Below are positions 56,265-64,000 of a stretch of 64,000 nucleotides of DNA, in pieces; the first letter of the stretch is position 1, and each line of letters starts with the position of its first letter. This DNA comes from an uncultured Bartonella sp. (GTDB lineage: Bacteria; Pseudomonadota; Alphaproteobacteria; Rhizobiales; Rhizobiaceae): NCBI GenBank assembly GCA_946478235.1, contig CAMLBF010000004.1, positions 186,001 through 250,000 of the forward strand, written 5' to 3'. The translations under genes and the position numbers were made by a program. A model generated the notes under the pieces. It was not told where the DNA came from. It did no database searches and was given only the letters and a program-made list of their open reading frames with translations.

Positions 56265-56710
56265 AATTGGTCGATTCTGAATATTCGGGCACCTATCGTC
56301 CACAATCGGTACTTTATGTTTGCGGTAAAAATTCCATCCGTTCTCCTATAGCAGAAGCTTTAACACGAAAGATGTTTCCAGATATTTATGTTGCTTCCGC
56401 TGGGGTTGTCAAAGGCGAACGCGATCCCTTTGCAGCTTTTGTGATTTCAGAAGATGGATTGTCTCTCGAAGAGCATAATCCACGTGGTTTGGAAGAATTG
56501 TCTGACGGTTTTTTTGACCTTGTAATTACATTGACACCTCAAGCACATCATGCAGTTTTGGATGAAATGCGTAGTTTTTCAGTTAATGTTGAATATTGGC
56601 CTACGCCTGATCCGGCGCTTACGATGGGATCCCGTGAGCAGATATTGGATGCATATCGTAATATTAGAGAAACCTTGAAACAAAGAATTTTTGAACGATT
56701 TAATCGTTAA
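56261..56710 (+). CDS. Low-molecular-weight phosphotyrosine-phosphatase family protein
   Basis: This 149-residue protein has the P-loop [18 protein letters not shown] (C-x5-R-S, with the nucleophile Cys near residue 22) and the general-acid WPTPDPA loop near residue 115. The family includes protein tyrosine phosphatases and arsenate reductases. ATG 56261 overlaps the UPF0262 stop; TTG 56267, better spaced from GGAAGGG, is an alternative. Its place before infA is conserved in Rhizobiales. Confidence 0.88.
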   Translation: MKLVDSEYSGTYRPQSVLYVCGKNSIRSPIAEALTRKMFPDIYVASAGVVKGERDPFAAFVISEDGLSLEEHNPRGLEELSDGFFDLVITLTPQAHHAVLDEMRSFSVNVEYWPTPDPALTMGSREQILDAYRNIRETLKQRIFERFNR

Positions 56711-56853
56711 ATGCATTAAATATAGTCTTGTTTGTCAATCAGATGTTCACAAATGACTTAGAATGCGGTAGGTTCCGCCCCAATTCAACAAATGACGAAA
56801 CACTCATTTGTTATATTTTGATCAAAATAAACAGTCTAGAAAATAGGTAATTT

Positions 56854-57072
56854 ATGGCCAAAGAAGAAGTTTTGGAATTTTCCGGTGTTATTACGGAGCT
56901 TTTGCCCAATGCAATGTTTCGCGTAAAACTTGATAATGATCATGAAATAATTGCTCATACTGCAGGGCGCATGCGTAAAAATCGCATCCGTGTTCTCGCT
57001 GGAGATAAGGTCATGGTTGAAATGACCCCATATGATTTGACTAAAGGTAGGATTACTTATCGTTACAAATAA
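56854..57072 (+). CDS. infA: Translation initiation factor IF-1
   Basis: This 72-residue protein of standard IF-1 length is a single OB-fold, from [28 protein letters not shown] to [23 protein letters not shown]. It occupies the 30S A site during initiation. It begins the infA-maf-yacG run, with maf 22 bp downstream. Confidence 0.98.
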   Translation: MAKEEVLEFSGVITELLPNAMFRVKLDNDHEIIAHTAGRMRKNRIRVLAGDKVMVEMTPYDLTKGRITYRYK

Positions 57073-57094
57073 ATCAGAAGATTAGGTACCTAAC

Positions 57095-57736
57095 ATGCCA
57101 AACGAAAACAAAACGGCTAAGCCCAAGCTTATATTAGCTTCTGCTTCTCCGCGACGTTTGGCATTGCTACATCAGATAGGTGTTGATCCCGATCATTTGC
57201 ATCCCGCTGATATCGATGAAACGCCAAAGTTGCTTGAGCATCCTCGCTCTTTGGCGAAAAGATTATCAATCAGCAAGGCCGAGAAAACGGCCAAGGTGAT
57301 GCAGGATATTAATGAATTTCAGCAAGCTTTAATTCTAGCAGCTGATACTGTTGTTGCTGTCGGACGTACTATACTGCCTAAGCCAATTGATGAAAATGAA
57401 GCAAAAGAGTGTTTACGCCTTTTATCAGGACGTACTCATAAAGTTTATACAGGAATTTGCCTTATTAATGCTAAAGGCAGAAAACATCATAAATTAGTCG
57501 AGACCCGCGTTAGATTTGATCGGTTGAATTCTAAGGTTATAGATGCGTATCTGGCTTCAAATGAGTGGCAAGGGAAAGCAGGTGGCTACGCCATACAGGG
57601 GCGTGCTGGCAGCTTTGTGTTGCAAATTGCGGGATCATACACCAGTGTTGTAGGGTTGCCCCTAGCAGAAACAGTTGAATTATTAACGTCGCAAAATTAT
57701 CCTGTTTATGAATATTGGTCTGAAGGTAAAATTTGA
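57095..57736 (+). CDS. maf: Maf-family nucleotide pyrophosphatase
   Basis: This 213-residue protein has [18 protein letters not shown] (~12-29), AADTVVAVG with the catalytic Asp (~86), [12 protein letters not shown] (~110) and [27 protein letters not shown] (~163). Maf proteins hydrolyse dTTP/UTP or modified nucleotides and can arrest septation. It is followed immediately by yacG. Confidence 0.94.
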   Translation: MPNENKTAKPKLILASASPRRLALLHQIGVDPDHLHPADIDETPKLLEHPRSLAKRLSISKAEKTAKVMQDINEFQQALILAADTVVAVGRTILPKPIDENEAKECLRLLSGRTHKVYTGICLINAKGRKHHKLVETRVRFDRLNSKVIDAYLASNEWQGKAGGYAIQGRAGSFVLQIAGSYTSVVGLPLAETVELLTSQNYPVYEYWSEGKI

Positions 57737-57738
57737 TT

Positions 57739-57951
57739 ATGGGAAATTCGAACGATATTCCTCCAGAACAAACAGCAAAAATTTATCCCTTACGTTCGGC
57801 TCGACCTTGTCCTGAGTGTGGCAAACCTTCAACAAGGGAGTTTTACCCATTTTGTTCGCCGCGTTGTCGTGCCATTGATCTTAACCGATGGCTTTCAGGC
57901 AGCTATGTCTTGCCTGGCAAACCATTTGATAATGCGGACGAAGAAGAATGA
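57739..57951 (+). CDS. yacG: DNA gyrase inhibitor YacG (zinc-ribbon)
   Basis: This 70-residue protein has the YacG zinc ribbon [33 protein letters not shown], with four cysteines as CxxC and CxxxC, and an acidic tail. E. coli YacG binds GyrB and inhibits gyrase. ATG 57739 is used; TTG 57733 is closer to GAAGG and possible. The stop overlaps the next gene by ATGA. Confidence 0.9.
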   Translation: MGNSNDIPPEQTAKIYPLRSARPCPECGKPSTREFYPFCSPRCRAIDLNRWLSGSYVLPGKPFDNADEEE

Positions 57952-58730
57952 AAACAGTAAAGCCGGTCGCTATTTTTGATGCGGGTATCGGTTCTTATGC
58001 CATCGTGGATCTTTTGCATAAGAAACAACCCAAACGTGACATTATTTATTTCGCTGACCGAGCGCATTTCCCTTATGGAAAAAAGTCTCCAGATGAGCTT
58101 GCCAACATCATGCGTATGACGATTAATCGTCTTATGGCGTATGATCCATCTGCAATTATTATTGCATCGAATGCACCGTCTATTATGGTTTTTGATCGTA
58201 TAAAAAATGATTGCCCTGTCCCTCTTTATGGGGTGTTCCCCCCCTTAAAAGAAGCTGAAATGAAAAGCCATACGGGATCAGTTGCTATTATGGGTGTCGC
58301 GTCAATGGTTGAAAGCGCGATGGCGAGAGAATTTGTTGAAAAAAATAGTCGCACGCCCGAAAATGTAGCTTTAGTCAATGCGTCCCCTATGGTTGAGTTA
58401 GTAGAAAATGGCTCCTTTTTGTTTGATCCAGAAAAAACGCAAACAGCTGTTAATGAATTTATGGCTTTGTTATTGAAGAAATATCCCCAAGTGGATGTTT
58501 GCACATTATCAAGTACGCATTTGCCGTGGTTAAAGGCTTATTACGAAAAGGCTGCACCGCAATGTCTTTTTCTCGATCCTGCGGAAAGTATTATTTCTGC
58601 ACTCGATGAAGGGCAATTGGGGAGTGGTTTTATACAAGGATTGGTCAGTGAAAGTGCTGAATATCAATTGGATGATTTTCACAAAATGCTCGATAAGCTC
58701 GGCGTTACAATCCCATTAGAAGTTATTTGA
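57948..58730 (+). CDS. MurI-like Asp/Glu racemase-fold protein lacking both catalytic cysteines
   Basis: This 260-residue protein aligns by motif with glutamate racemase: [16 protein letters not shown] (9-23, with Asp11) and HFPYGKKS (~40-47). The two catalytic cysteine motifs are changed. The usual A-C-N-T is ASNAPS with Ser74, and G-C-T-H is SSTHLP with Ser189, keeping His191. The codons are unambiguous. A normal two-base racemisation is unlikely; a binding, regulatory or altered-chemistry role is inferred. ATGA overlap couples it to yacG. It ends 200 bp before clpB. Confidence 0.8.
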   Translation: MKTVKPVAIFDAGIGSYAIVDLLHKKQPKRDIIYFADRAHFPYGKKSPDELANIMRMTINRLMAYDPSAIIIASNAPSIMVFDRIKNDCPVPLYGVFPPLKEAEMKSHTGSVAIMGVASMVESAMAREFVEKNSRTPENVALVNASPMVELVENGSFLFDPEKTQTAVNEFMALLLKKYPQVDVCTLSSTHLPWLKAYYEKAAPQCLFLDPAESIISALDEGQLGSGFIQGLVSESAEYQLDDFHKMLDKLGVTIPLEVI

Positions 58731-58818
58731 AATTAAAATAGTTTTTAATTTTCACGTATTTGTGTTTAGTGAATAATGACTACACAAATATTTAATCCCG
58801 TTCTCCTTTATCATTGAT

Positions 58819-58846
58819 CTTGTGTTTTGTTTATTAAGCACCATAT
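58819..58846 (+). promoter_or_regulatory. Possible RpoH (heat-shock) promoter of clpB
   Basis: CTTG at 58819-58822 and CCATAT at 58841-58846 are separated by 18 bp, close to the alphaproteobacterial sigma-32 pattern CTTG-N18-CYTATNT. This lies about 87 bp before the clpB start. It is a partial match, supported by clpB being a standard heat-shock gene. Confidence 0.4.
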
Positions 58847-58932
58847 CAATTGCGGAACATGGCTTGCCTCATTGGGAGCCTGTGACTTCACAGCCTGTAA
58901 TGCCATTTGGATTACGGGAAAAGGAGACATAA

Positions 58933-61587
58933 ATGAATATAGAAAAATATACTGAACGGGTGCAAGGTTTTATACAATCCGCCCAAAATTATGCTTTATC
59001 ATCAGATAATCAACAATTTGTTCCCGAACATCTTTTAAAAGTATTGCTCGACGACAATGAAGGATTGTGTGCGTCGCTTATCCAAAAGGCAGGTGGCGAT
59101 GTTAAAGATGCAAAAACAGCGTTGCAATCAGCGCTTTCGTCGTTACCAAAAGTTAGCGGTGGCAACGGCCAACTTTATATGTCGCAACCCTTAGCAAAAG
59201 TTTTTACTAAAGCAGAAGAATTGGCTGAAAAAGCTGGCGACAGTTTTGTAACAGTCGAACGTTTGTTGCAGGCTTTGGCAATGGAGCCAACGGCAAAAAC
59301 ATCGGAGATTCTGTCTAAAAGTGGTCTTACGCCAACAGCGCTAAACAAGGCAATCAATGAAATGAGAAAAGGCAGAACAGCTGATTCGGCTAATGCTGAA
59401 GCGCAATATGACGCTCTTAAAAAATATGCTCGCGATCTTACTAAAGACGCACGTGAAGGCAAACTTGATCCTGTTATTGGACGGGATGAAGAGATCAGAC
59501 GAACTATTCAAGTTCTTTCCAGACGTACAAAAAATAATCCGGTTCTTATAGGAGAACCAGGAGTTGGTAAAACAGCGATTGTTGAAGGTCTGGCGCTTCG
59601 CATTATCAATGGAGACGTACCAGAGACATTACGGGATAAGTCGCTTTTAGCGTTGGATATGGGTGCATTGATTGCAGGTGCAAAATATCGCGGCGAGTTT
59701 GAAGAGCGACTGAAAGCTGTTTTAACAGAAGTCCAAACAGCTAATGGTGAAATTATACTTTTCATCGATGAAATGCATACGCTTGTAGGAGCCGGTAAGT
59801 CGGATGGTGCGATGGATGCATCAAACTTATTGAAGCCAGCGCTCGCCCGCGGTGAATTGCATTGTGTTGGTGCGACGACGCTTGAAGAATACAGGAAATA
59901 CGTTGAAAAAGATGCAGCACTTGCCCGTCGTTTTCAACCGGTATTCGTTGATGAACCGACAGTTGAAGACACCATTTCTATTTTACGTGGAATTAAGGAA
60001 AAATATGAACAACACCATAAAGTTCGTATCTCTGATTCTGCGCTTGTTGCTGCTGCAACTCTGTCCAACCGGTATATAACGGATAGATTTTTGCCTGATA
60101 AAGCAATTGACCTCATTGATGAATCTGCATCGCGTTTACGTATGCAGGTTGATTCAAAGCCCGAAGAGCTTGATGAAATTGACCGTCGTATTATGCAATT
60201 AAAAATAGAGCGTGAAGCTCTTAAAGCAGAGACGGATCCTGCATCAAAAGATCGTTTGGAAAAGTTGGAAAACGAGCTGGTTGAACTTGAGGAGCAGTCC
60301 AACGAAATTACTGCAAAATGGCAGGCAGAAAAACAAAAACTGGGTCATGCAGCAGAATTGAAGAAGCAATTGGAAGCTGCTCGTAACAATTTGGCAATTG
60401 CTCAGCGGAATGGTGAATATCAAAAAGCTGGTGAACTCTCCTACAGTATCATTCCACAATTGGAAAAGCAGTTGAGTGATTCTGAAAGTCAAGAAAACCA
60501 TGGTTCAATCTTGGAGGAAACAGTTACTCCAGACCATGTTGCTCAAGTCGTTTCACGTTGGACCGGAATACCTGTTGATAGCATGTTGGAAGGCGAGCGG
60601 GAAAAACTGCTGAGGATGGAAGATGAACTTGCTAAACGTGTGATTGGGCAAGGTGAGGCAATTCAAGCCGTTTCGCGTGCTGTTCGGCGTGCACGTGCTG
60701 GTTTGCAAGACCCGAATCGGCCTATCGGATCGTTCATTTTTCTGGGGCCAACGGGTGTTGGTAAAACGGAGCTGACCAAAGCACTGGCATCATTCCTATT
60801 TCAGGATGAAACCGCAATGGTACGTCTGGATATGTCAGAATATATGGAAAAGCATTCAGTTGCTCGTCTAATAGGTGCCCCTCCTGGTTATGTCGGTTAT
60901 GAAGAGGGAGGTGCTTTGACCGAAGCAGTTCGGCGGCGTCCATACCAAGTCATCTTATTTGATGAAATCGAAAAAGCACATCCCGATGTATTCAATGTTT
61001 TACTGCAAGTTCTTGATGACGGACGTTTGACTGATGGGCAAGGACGTACAGTGGATTTCCGCAATACATTAATTATCATGACATCAAATTTAGGGGCGGA
61101 ATACCTAACCGCTCTTGATGATAATGATGAAGCGGAAAAAGCTCGTGATGATGTTATGGCGGTGGTGAAAGCTGCTTTTAGACCAGAATTTCTTAATCGT
61201 GTGGATGAAATCATACTGTTCCATCGTCTGCATAGAAAAGAGATGGGTGCGATTGTCGATATTCAGTTGCATCGTTTACAGTCTTTACTGTCAGATAGAA
61301 AAATCAGACTTTCTATTGATGATCAGGCTCGTGAATTTTTGGCAGATAAGGGATATGATCCGGCTTATGGAGCACGACCATTAAAGCGTGTAATCCAGAG
61401 AGAAGTTCAAGATCCTTTAGCCGAAAGACTGCTTTTAGGTGATATATTGGATGGTTCTACGGTTAATATTTCTAGGAGTTCTGATAGGTTGGTCTTTACA
61501 CCAACACCTATTCATCCAGTGGACGAAGCAATAGGTGAGCTGACAGACCATAAAGAAACCGACAAGAAAAATAATAAAAATAAATAA
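58933..61587 (+). CDS. clpB: ATP-dependent disaggregase ClpB
   Basis: This 884-residue Hsp100 protein has an N-domain (~1-145) and AAA1 with Walker [10 protein letters not shown] (~207). A ClpB-specific coiled-coil middle domain (~400-530, [17 protein letters not shown]) follows, then AAA2 with GPTGVGKTE (~609) and [25 protein letters not shown]. It has no ClpP-binding loop, as expected. With DnaK it recovers aggregated proteins. A good AAAAGGAGAC ribosome-binding site precedes ATG, and a strong terminator follows. Confidence 0.97.
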   Translation: MNIEKYTERVQGFIQSAQNYALSSDNQQFVPEHLLKVLLDDNEGLCASLIQKAGGDVKDAKTALQSALSSLPKVSGGNGQLYMSQPLAKVFTKAEELAEKAGDSFVTVERLLQALAMEPTAKTSEILSKSGLTPTALNKAINEMRKGRTADSANAEAQYDALKKYARDLTKDAREGKLDPVIGRDEEIRRTIQVLSRRTKNNPVLIGEPGVGKTAIVEGLALRIINGDVPETLRDKSLLALDMGALIAGAKYRGEFEERLKAVLTEVQTANGEIILFIDEMHTLVGAGKSDGAMDASNLLKPALARGELHCVGATTLEEYRKYVEKDAALARRFQPVFVDEPTVEDTISILRGIKEKYEQHHKVRISDSALVAAATLSNRYITDRFLPDKAIDLIDESASRLRMQVDSKPEELDEIDRRIMQLKIEREALKAETDPASKDRLEKLENELVELEEQSNEITAKWQAEKQKLGHAAELKKQLEAARNNLAIAQRNGEYQKAGELSYSIIPQLEKQLSDSESQENHGSILEETVTPDHVAQVVSRWTGIPVDSMLEGEREKLLRMEDELAKRVIGQGEAIQAVSRAVRRARAGLQDPNRPIGSFIFLGPTGVGKTELTKALASFLFQDETAMVRLDMSEYMEKHSVARLIGAPPGYVGYEEGGALTEAVRRRPYQVILFDEIEKAHPDVFNVLLQVLDDGRLTDGQGRTVDFRNTLIIMTSNLGAEYLTALDDNDEAEKARDDVMAVVKAAFRPEFLNRVDEIILFHRLHRKEMGAIVDIQLHRLQSLLSDRKIRLSIDDQAREFLADKGYDPAYGARPLKRVIQREVQDPLAERLLLGDILDGSTVNISRSSDRLVFTPTPIHPVDEAIGELTDHKETDKKNNKNK

Positions 61588-61590
61588 TAA

Positions 61591-61617
61591 AAAGGCCGCT
61601 TTAAGCGGCCTTTTTTT
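61591..61617 (+). terminator. Rho-independent terminator after clpB
   Basis: The stem AAAGGCCGCT / AGCGGCCTTT with a short loop (TTA/TTAA) is followed by seven T. It also lies just beyond the end of the convergent minus-strand gene. Confidence 0.88.
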
Positions 61618-61631
61618 CGTTTATCTGCTTA

Positions 61632-62165
61632 TCATTGTTGCTTTACAGCAGTGTCTTTTGCTGTTTCTTCAACAGGTTGTTTTGCATCAGGAGATGTATC
61701 GACCGTTATGCCTGCTATCAAATGACCTTTACGATAATCATAAATTACGAGCTCGGTATTTCCTTCAGGTGTCAAAGTTTCTAAAGCAATCATATCATTT
61801 GATAGACTTTGCGATAGTATACGCGTTCCTTGAGGCAGTGCTATCGAGCGTTTAATAAATTCTGGTACTGCAGGCTCTGGCTTTGCTTGTTCTGCATTCG
61901 CATTTGGTACGGGCGTCGCTTGGGCAGATTGTGTCTGCTCTGCAGGTGCTTTGTTAGATGATGTCGTAACCTTGTAAATTACAGCAGCTAACACAGCCAA
62001 AATAAGTACTATGGTGATACCAATTGATATAACCATCAACCGCATGAGTTTGCGTCTTACCCCTTCAACAGCGGGATCTAATGGTTGTTCTTGATAAGCC
62101 GGTTGTTGATTATAAGGATCTTGATATTCCAGATTTTCATAACCTGACTGATAATCATCGCGCAT
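61632..62165 (-). CDS. Single-pass membrane protein of unknown function
   Basis: From ATG 62165 the product has 177 residues. A Tyr/Gln/Pro-rich cytosolic N-terminus (~1-36) leads to RRKLMRL and one membrane helix (~44-68, MVISIGITIVLILAVLAAVIYKV). An Ala/Pro/Gln linker and a small C-terminal domain (IALPQGTRILSQSLSNDMIALETL...IYDYRKGHLIAGI) follow. The layout resembles DUF6476-like proteins of Rhizobiales, but I am not certain. GGAGA precedes this ATG, favouring it over the start 30 bp upstream. Confidence 0.65.
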   Translation of the reverse strand: MRDDYQSGYENLEYQDPYNQQPAYQEQPLDPAVEGVRRKLMRLMVISIGITIVLILAVLAAVIYKVTTSSNKAPAEQTQSAQATPVPNANAEQAKPEPAVPEFIKRSIALPQGTRILSQSLSNDMIALETLTPEGNTELVIYDYRKGHLIAGITVDTSPDAKQPVEETAKDTAVKQQ

Positions 62166-62314
62166 CACGAATTCTCCATTGATATTGGAACGCATTTACG
62201 TGTTTCACGACAATGTTTCAATAAGAAATAATTTTTTTGCTTAGTGGTGAATCTTTTGTTACCAAATTCATATTTTCAAATGAAAATATAAAAATTACAA
62301 AACAGAATAAATAT

Positions 62315-63325
62315 CTAGAATAGATCGAAATAAGTGTCGGGAAATGATAGGTTGTAAATTACTCCATCAGGAAAAATAATAAGGTTTGCTTTTCCATTTA
62401 CAGCAACAGGTACGATCTTTTCCAAGACTGTTCTTCCAAAGCATGCTTCCCCGACATTGTATATATTCTCTCTTGGAATGAAGTGTTCATTCCAGGAAAT
62501 AACTAAATTTGTATTTCCGCTTTCATTAAAAATAATTTTACTAGATACAGTAATCTTTCCACTCGACTGAGACAAAGCTCCATAGTTCATCGAATTTGAA
62601 ATAAGTTCGTGTAAGGCTAAACCTATATGAAGCGCTGCATTTGGGAAAAGATAAGGATCAGCACCAACGATACGAAAGTTTTCGCTGTCTTTGCCCAAGT
62701 GGCCAGATGCTTGTGTTAATACAAGCTCTCGGAATTGGGCTCCTCGCCAATCTGAATCTGTCACCAAATCTTGCGAGTGTGAAATCGATTGGATCCGTCC
62801 CTGAAATTTTTTTAAAAATGTAATAATCGAATCAGCATGGCGTGCAGTCTGGCTAGCAATGCTTTGTATTATTGCTAATAGATTTTTTGATCTGTGACTG
62901 ACTTCCCGTAATAAAATTTTCAACATTTGTTCACGACGGTGTAACTCCGATATATTTATGCCTGTGGTGATTAAGCCAATTATTTTCCCCTTATTATCGC
63001 GATGACAGTCAATAGACAGCTTATACCAAACTCCCTTATTCGAATCATGCTCCAAGCGTGTTTCAACAATTTGAGTTTTTCCAGTTGTGAGCGCGTTCGA
63101 TTTGATCGATTTCATACTCTCGACTAAGCTGCCAGAGAAAAAGTCACTATCTGTGCATCCTAGATGCCATTTGTTCTGCAATATCTTGGGTAAATTTTCA
63201 GCCCATTGGTAAATGAGATCCGTTGTCTGATATAATATGAAAATATCTGCCCCATGGATTGCTTGTAACAATGCACTTAATCGCGATTGATCAAAACAGT
63301 CGGCAGCTTGAGAACCCGCTACCAT
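62315..63325 (-). CDS. HWE-family sensor histidine kinase with PAS domain
   Basis: This 336-residue soluble kinase has an N-terminal PAS domain (~20-140, sensory) and an HWE kinase core. The phosphoacceptor His lies in LLREVSHRSKNLLAIIQSIASQTA (~143-166), the N-box is LALHELISNSMNYGALS (~238-254), and the defining W-x-E appears as SWNEH (~285). Kinases of this family feed the PhyR/NepR/EcfG general stress pathway. Its gene begins 20 bp after the phyR stop, so it is likely the PhyR kinase. No membrane helix is seen, so it senses a cytosolic signal. Confidence 0.88.
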   Translation of the reverse strand: MVAGSQAADCFDQSRLSALLQAIHGADIFILYQTTDLIYQWAENLPKILQNKWHLGCTDSDFFSGSLVESMKSIKSNALTTGKTQIVETRLEHDSNKGVWYKLSIDCHRDNKGKIIGLITTGINISELHRREQMLKILLREVSHRSKNLLAIIQSIASQTARHADSIITFLKKFQGRIQSISHSQDLVTDSDWRGAQFRELVLTQASGHLGKDSENFRIVGADPYLFPNAALHIGLALHELISNSMNYGALSQSSGKITVSSKIIFNESGNTNLVISWNEHFIPRENIYNVGEACFGRTVLEKIVPVAVNGKANLIIFPDGVIYNLSFPDTYFDLF

Positions 63326-63345
63326 AATACACCAGCAACCCTTCT

Positions 63346-64000
63346 TTATGCAGCTTTTACTGCATTTTCTTGAAAAAATAATGCTTGTGAAATAAGTGCT
63401 TTAACCATGTCCGGGTTAAAAGGTTTGGTGACGAGAAATGTCGGCTCAGGACGTTCGCCGGTTAACAAGCGTTCTGGAAATGCGGTAATGAATATTACAG
63501 GAACAGTGGAAGTTTTTAAAATGTCATTTACTGCATCGATACCCGAACTGTTATCCGCGAGTTGGATGTCAGCCAAAATCATGCCTGGTTTTTCTTGATT
63601 AAAAGTTGTTACAGCTTCATTTCGTGTACGAGCTATACCAACAACTTGATGACCCAAACTCTCTACCATTTGTTCTATATCTAAAGCGATTAACGGCTCA
63701 TCTTCAATTATAAGGATCCTTGTTGCTACCTGTTCTGAAATATCCCGAGAAGCTTCATTCAACAGCTCTCTGAACTTTTGTGCGCTCAAATTCATTACTT
63801 CCATGGCTTCCTGATCGGTGAAACCTTCCACTGCAATGAGTAAAAAACATTGGCGTGCCTTCGGGGTAAGATATGATAGCTTGGCTTTAGTCGTTTGTTC
63901 GATACCCAATTGGGGCATAGGATCGGCAATATTAGGTGTTGTCTGGTCAAATAACATACAAAATAATCGATAAACACTTATCCGATCATTTGATAGGTTG
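63346..64000 (-). CDS. phyR: PhyR-type response regulator (5' end beyond the window)
   Basis: The frame is open through the right edge, so the gene is partial and the ATG at 63957 is internal. Upstream codons read ...RISVYRLF, as in the PhyR sigma-like domain. Visible parts are the sigma-4-like segment (YLTPKARQCFLLIAVEGFTDQEAMEVM) and the receiver domain (VATRILIIEDEPLIALD, phosphoacceptor Asp in ILADIQLAD, VIFITAF and VTKPF). Phosphorylated PhyR sequesters NepR and frees EcfG. NepR and EcfG are not in the window and may lie just to the right. Confidence 0.9.
   Translation of the reverse strand, partial: NLSNDRISVYRLFCMLFDQTTPNIADPMPQLGIEQTTKAKLSYLTPKARQCFLLIAVEGFTDQEAMEVMNLSAQKFRELLNEASRDISEQVATRILIIEDEPLIALDIEQMVESLGHQVVGIARTRNEAVTTFNQEKPGMILADIQLADNSSGIDAVNDILKTSTVPVIFITAFPERLLTGERPEPTFLVTKPFNPDMVKALISQALFFQENAVKAA

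Overview
The window is an AT-rich chromosomal segment of an alphaproteobacterium, most likely a Bartonella/Brucella-like member of the Hyphomicrobiales (Rhizobiales). The main evidence is gene content and order. Alphaproteobacteria-typical families present are RcdA/DUF1465, DUF4167, DUF2948, UPF0262, a cysteine-free L31, PhyR, an HWE histidine kinase, OpgC and an MbfA-type iron exporter. Rhizobial-style blocks are ruvCAB-ybgC-tolQRAB-pal-cpoB-tilS-ftsH-glmM and murA-DUF2948-hisD-UPF0262-LMW phosphatase-infA-maf-yacG. The genus is inference. I see no insertion sequence, prophage, CRISPR array or rRNA operon, so this is mostly vertically inherited core genome with a few accessory insertions.

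Layout: 1-7 kb holds the end of a folate enzyme gene, ymdB, yebC, rpmE, an ABC exporter with an FAD oxidoreductase, and efp-suhB. 7-10 kb holds a Sel1-repeat protein, a degenerate ThiE-like protein and OpgC. 10-24 kb carries rcdA-like, ruvCAB, the complete Tol-Pal system, tilS, ftsH and glmM. 25-29 kb has an outer-membrane barrel protein, a small membrane-protein pair, glycerate kinase and exbB-exbD without an adjacent tonB.

29.4-41.1 kb is the most distinctive region, a selenocysteine-formate module. fdhE-selA-selB is followed 37 bp later by a canonical tRNA-Sec (anticodon TCA). After a DUF4167 gene on the other strand come selD and, divergent from it, the three formate dehydrogenase genes. 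The catalytic subunit is interrupted by an in-frame TGA at 36958-36960 followed by a SECIS-like hairpin with the bulged U and GU loop known from E. coli. It should be read as one 1032-residue selenoprotein. Together these genes make selenophosphate, charge and decode Sec, and build a periplasm-facing formate:quinone oxidoreductase.

41-50.5 kb has dut, an MbfA-like ferritin/CCC1 iron exporter under a perfect Irr-type ICE palindrome, gluQ, dsbB, yqaA, tRNA-Leu(CAA), arsC, an APP1-like phosphatase, a class III sirtuin and a 670-residue helical-repeat protein of unknown role. 50.5-61.6 kb has an L,D-transpeptidase, tRNA-Thr(GGT), a 54-codon conserved small gene, murA to yacG, a MurI-like protein in which both catalytic cysteines are serine, and clpB. 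The right end (62-64 kb) has an HWE histidine kinase and PhyR, the general-stress-response switch; phyR runs off the window.

The strongest points for a second look are the compact Sec module, the cysteine-less MurI-like protein, the ICE box at mbfA, the hairpin-rich gap beside it, and the orphan repeat protein.
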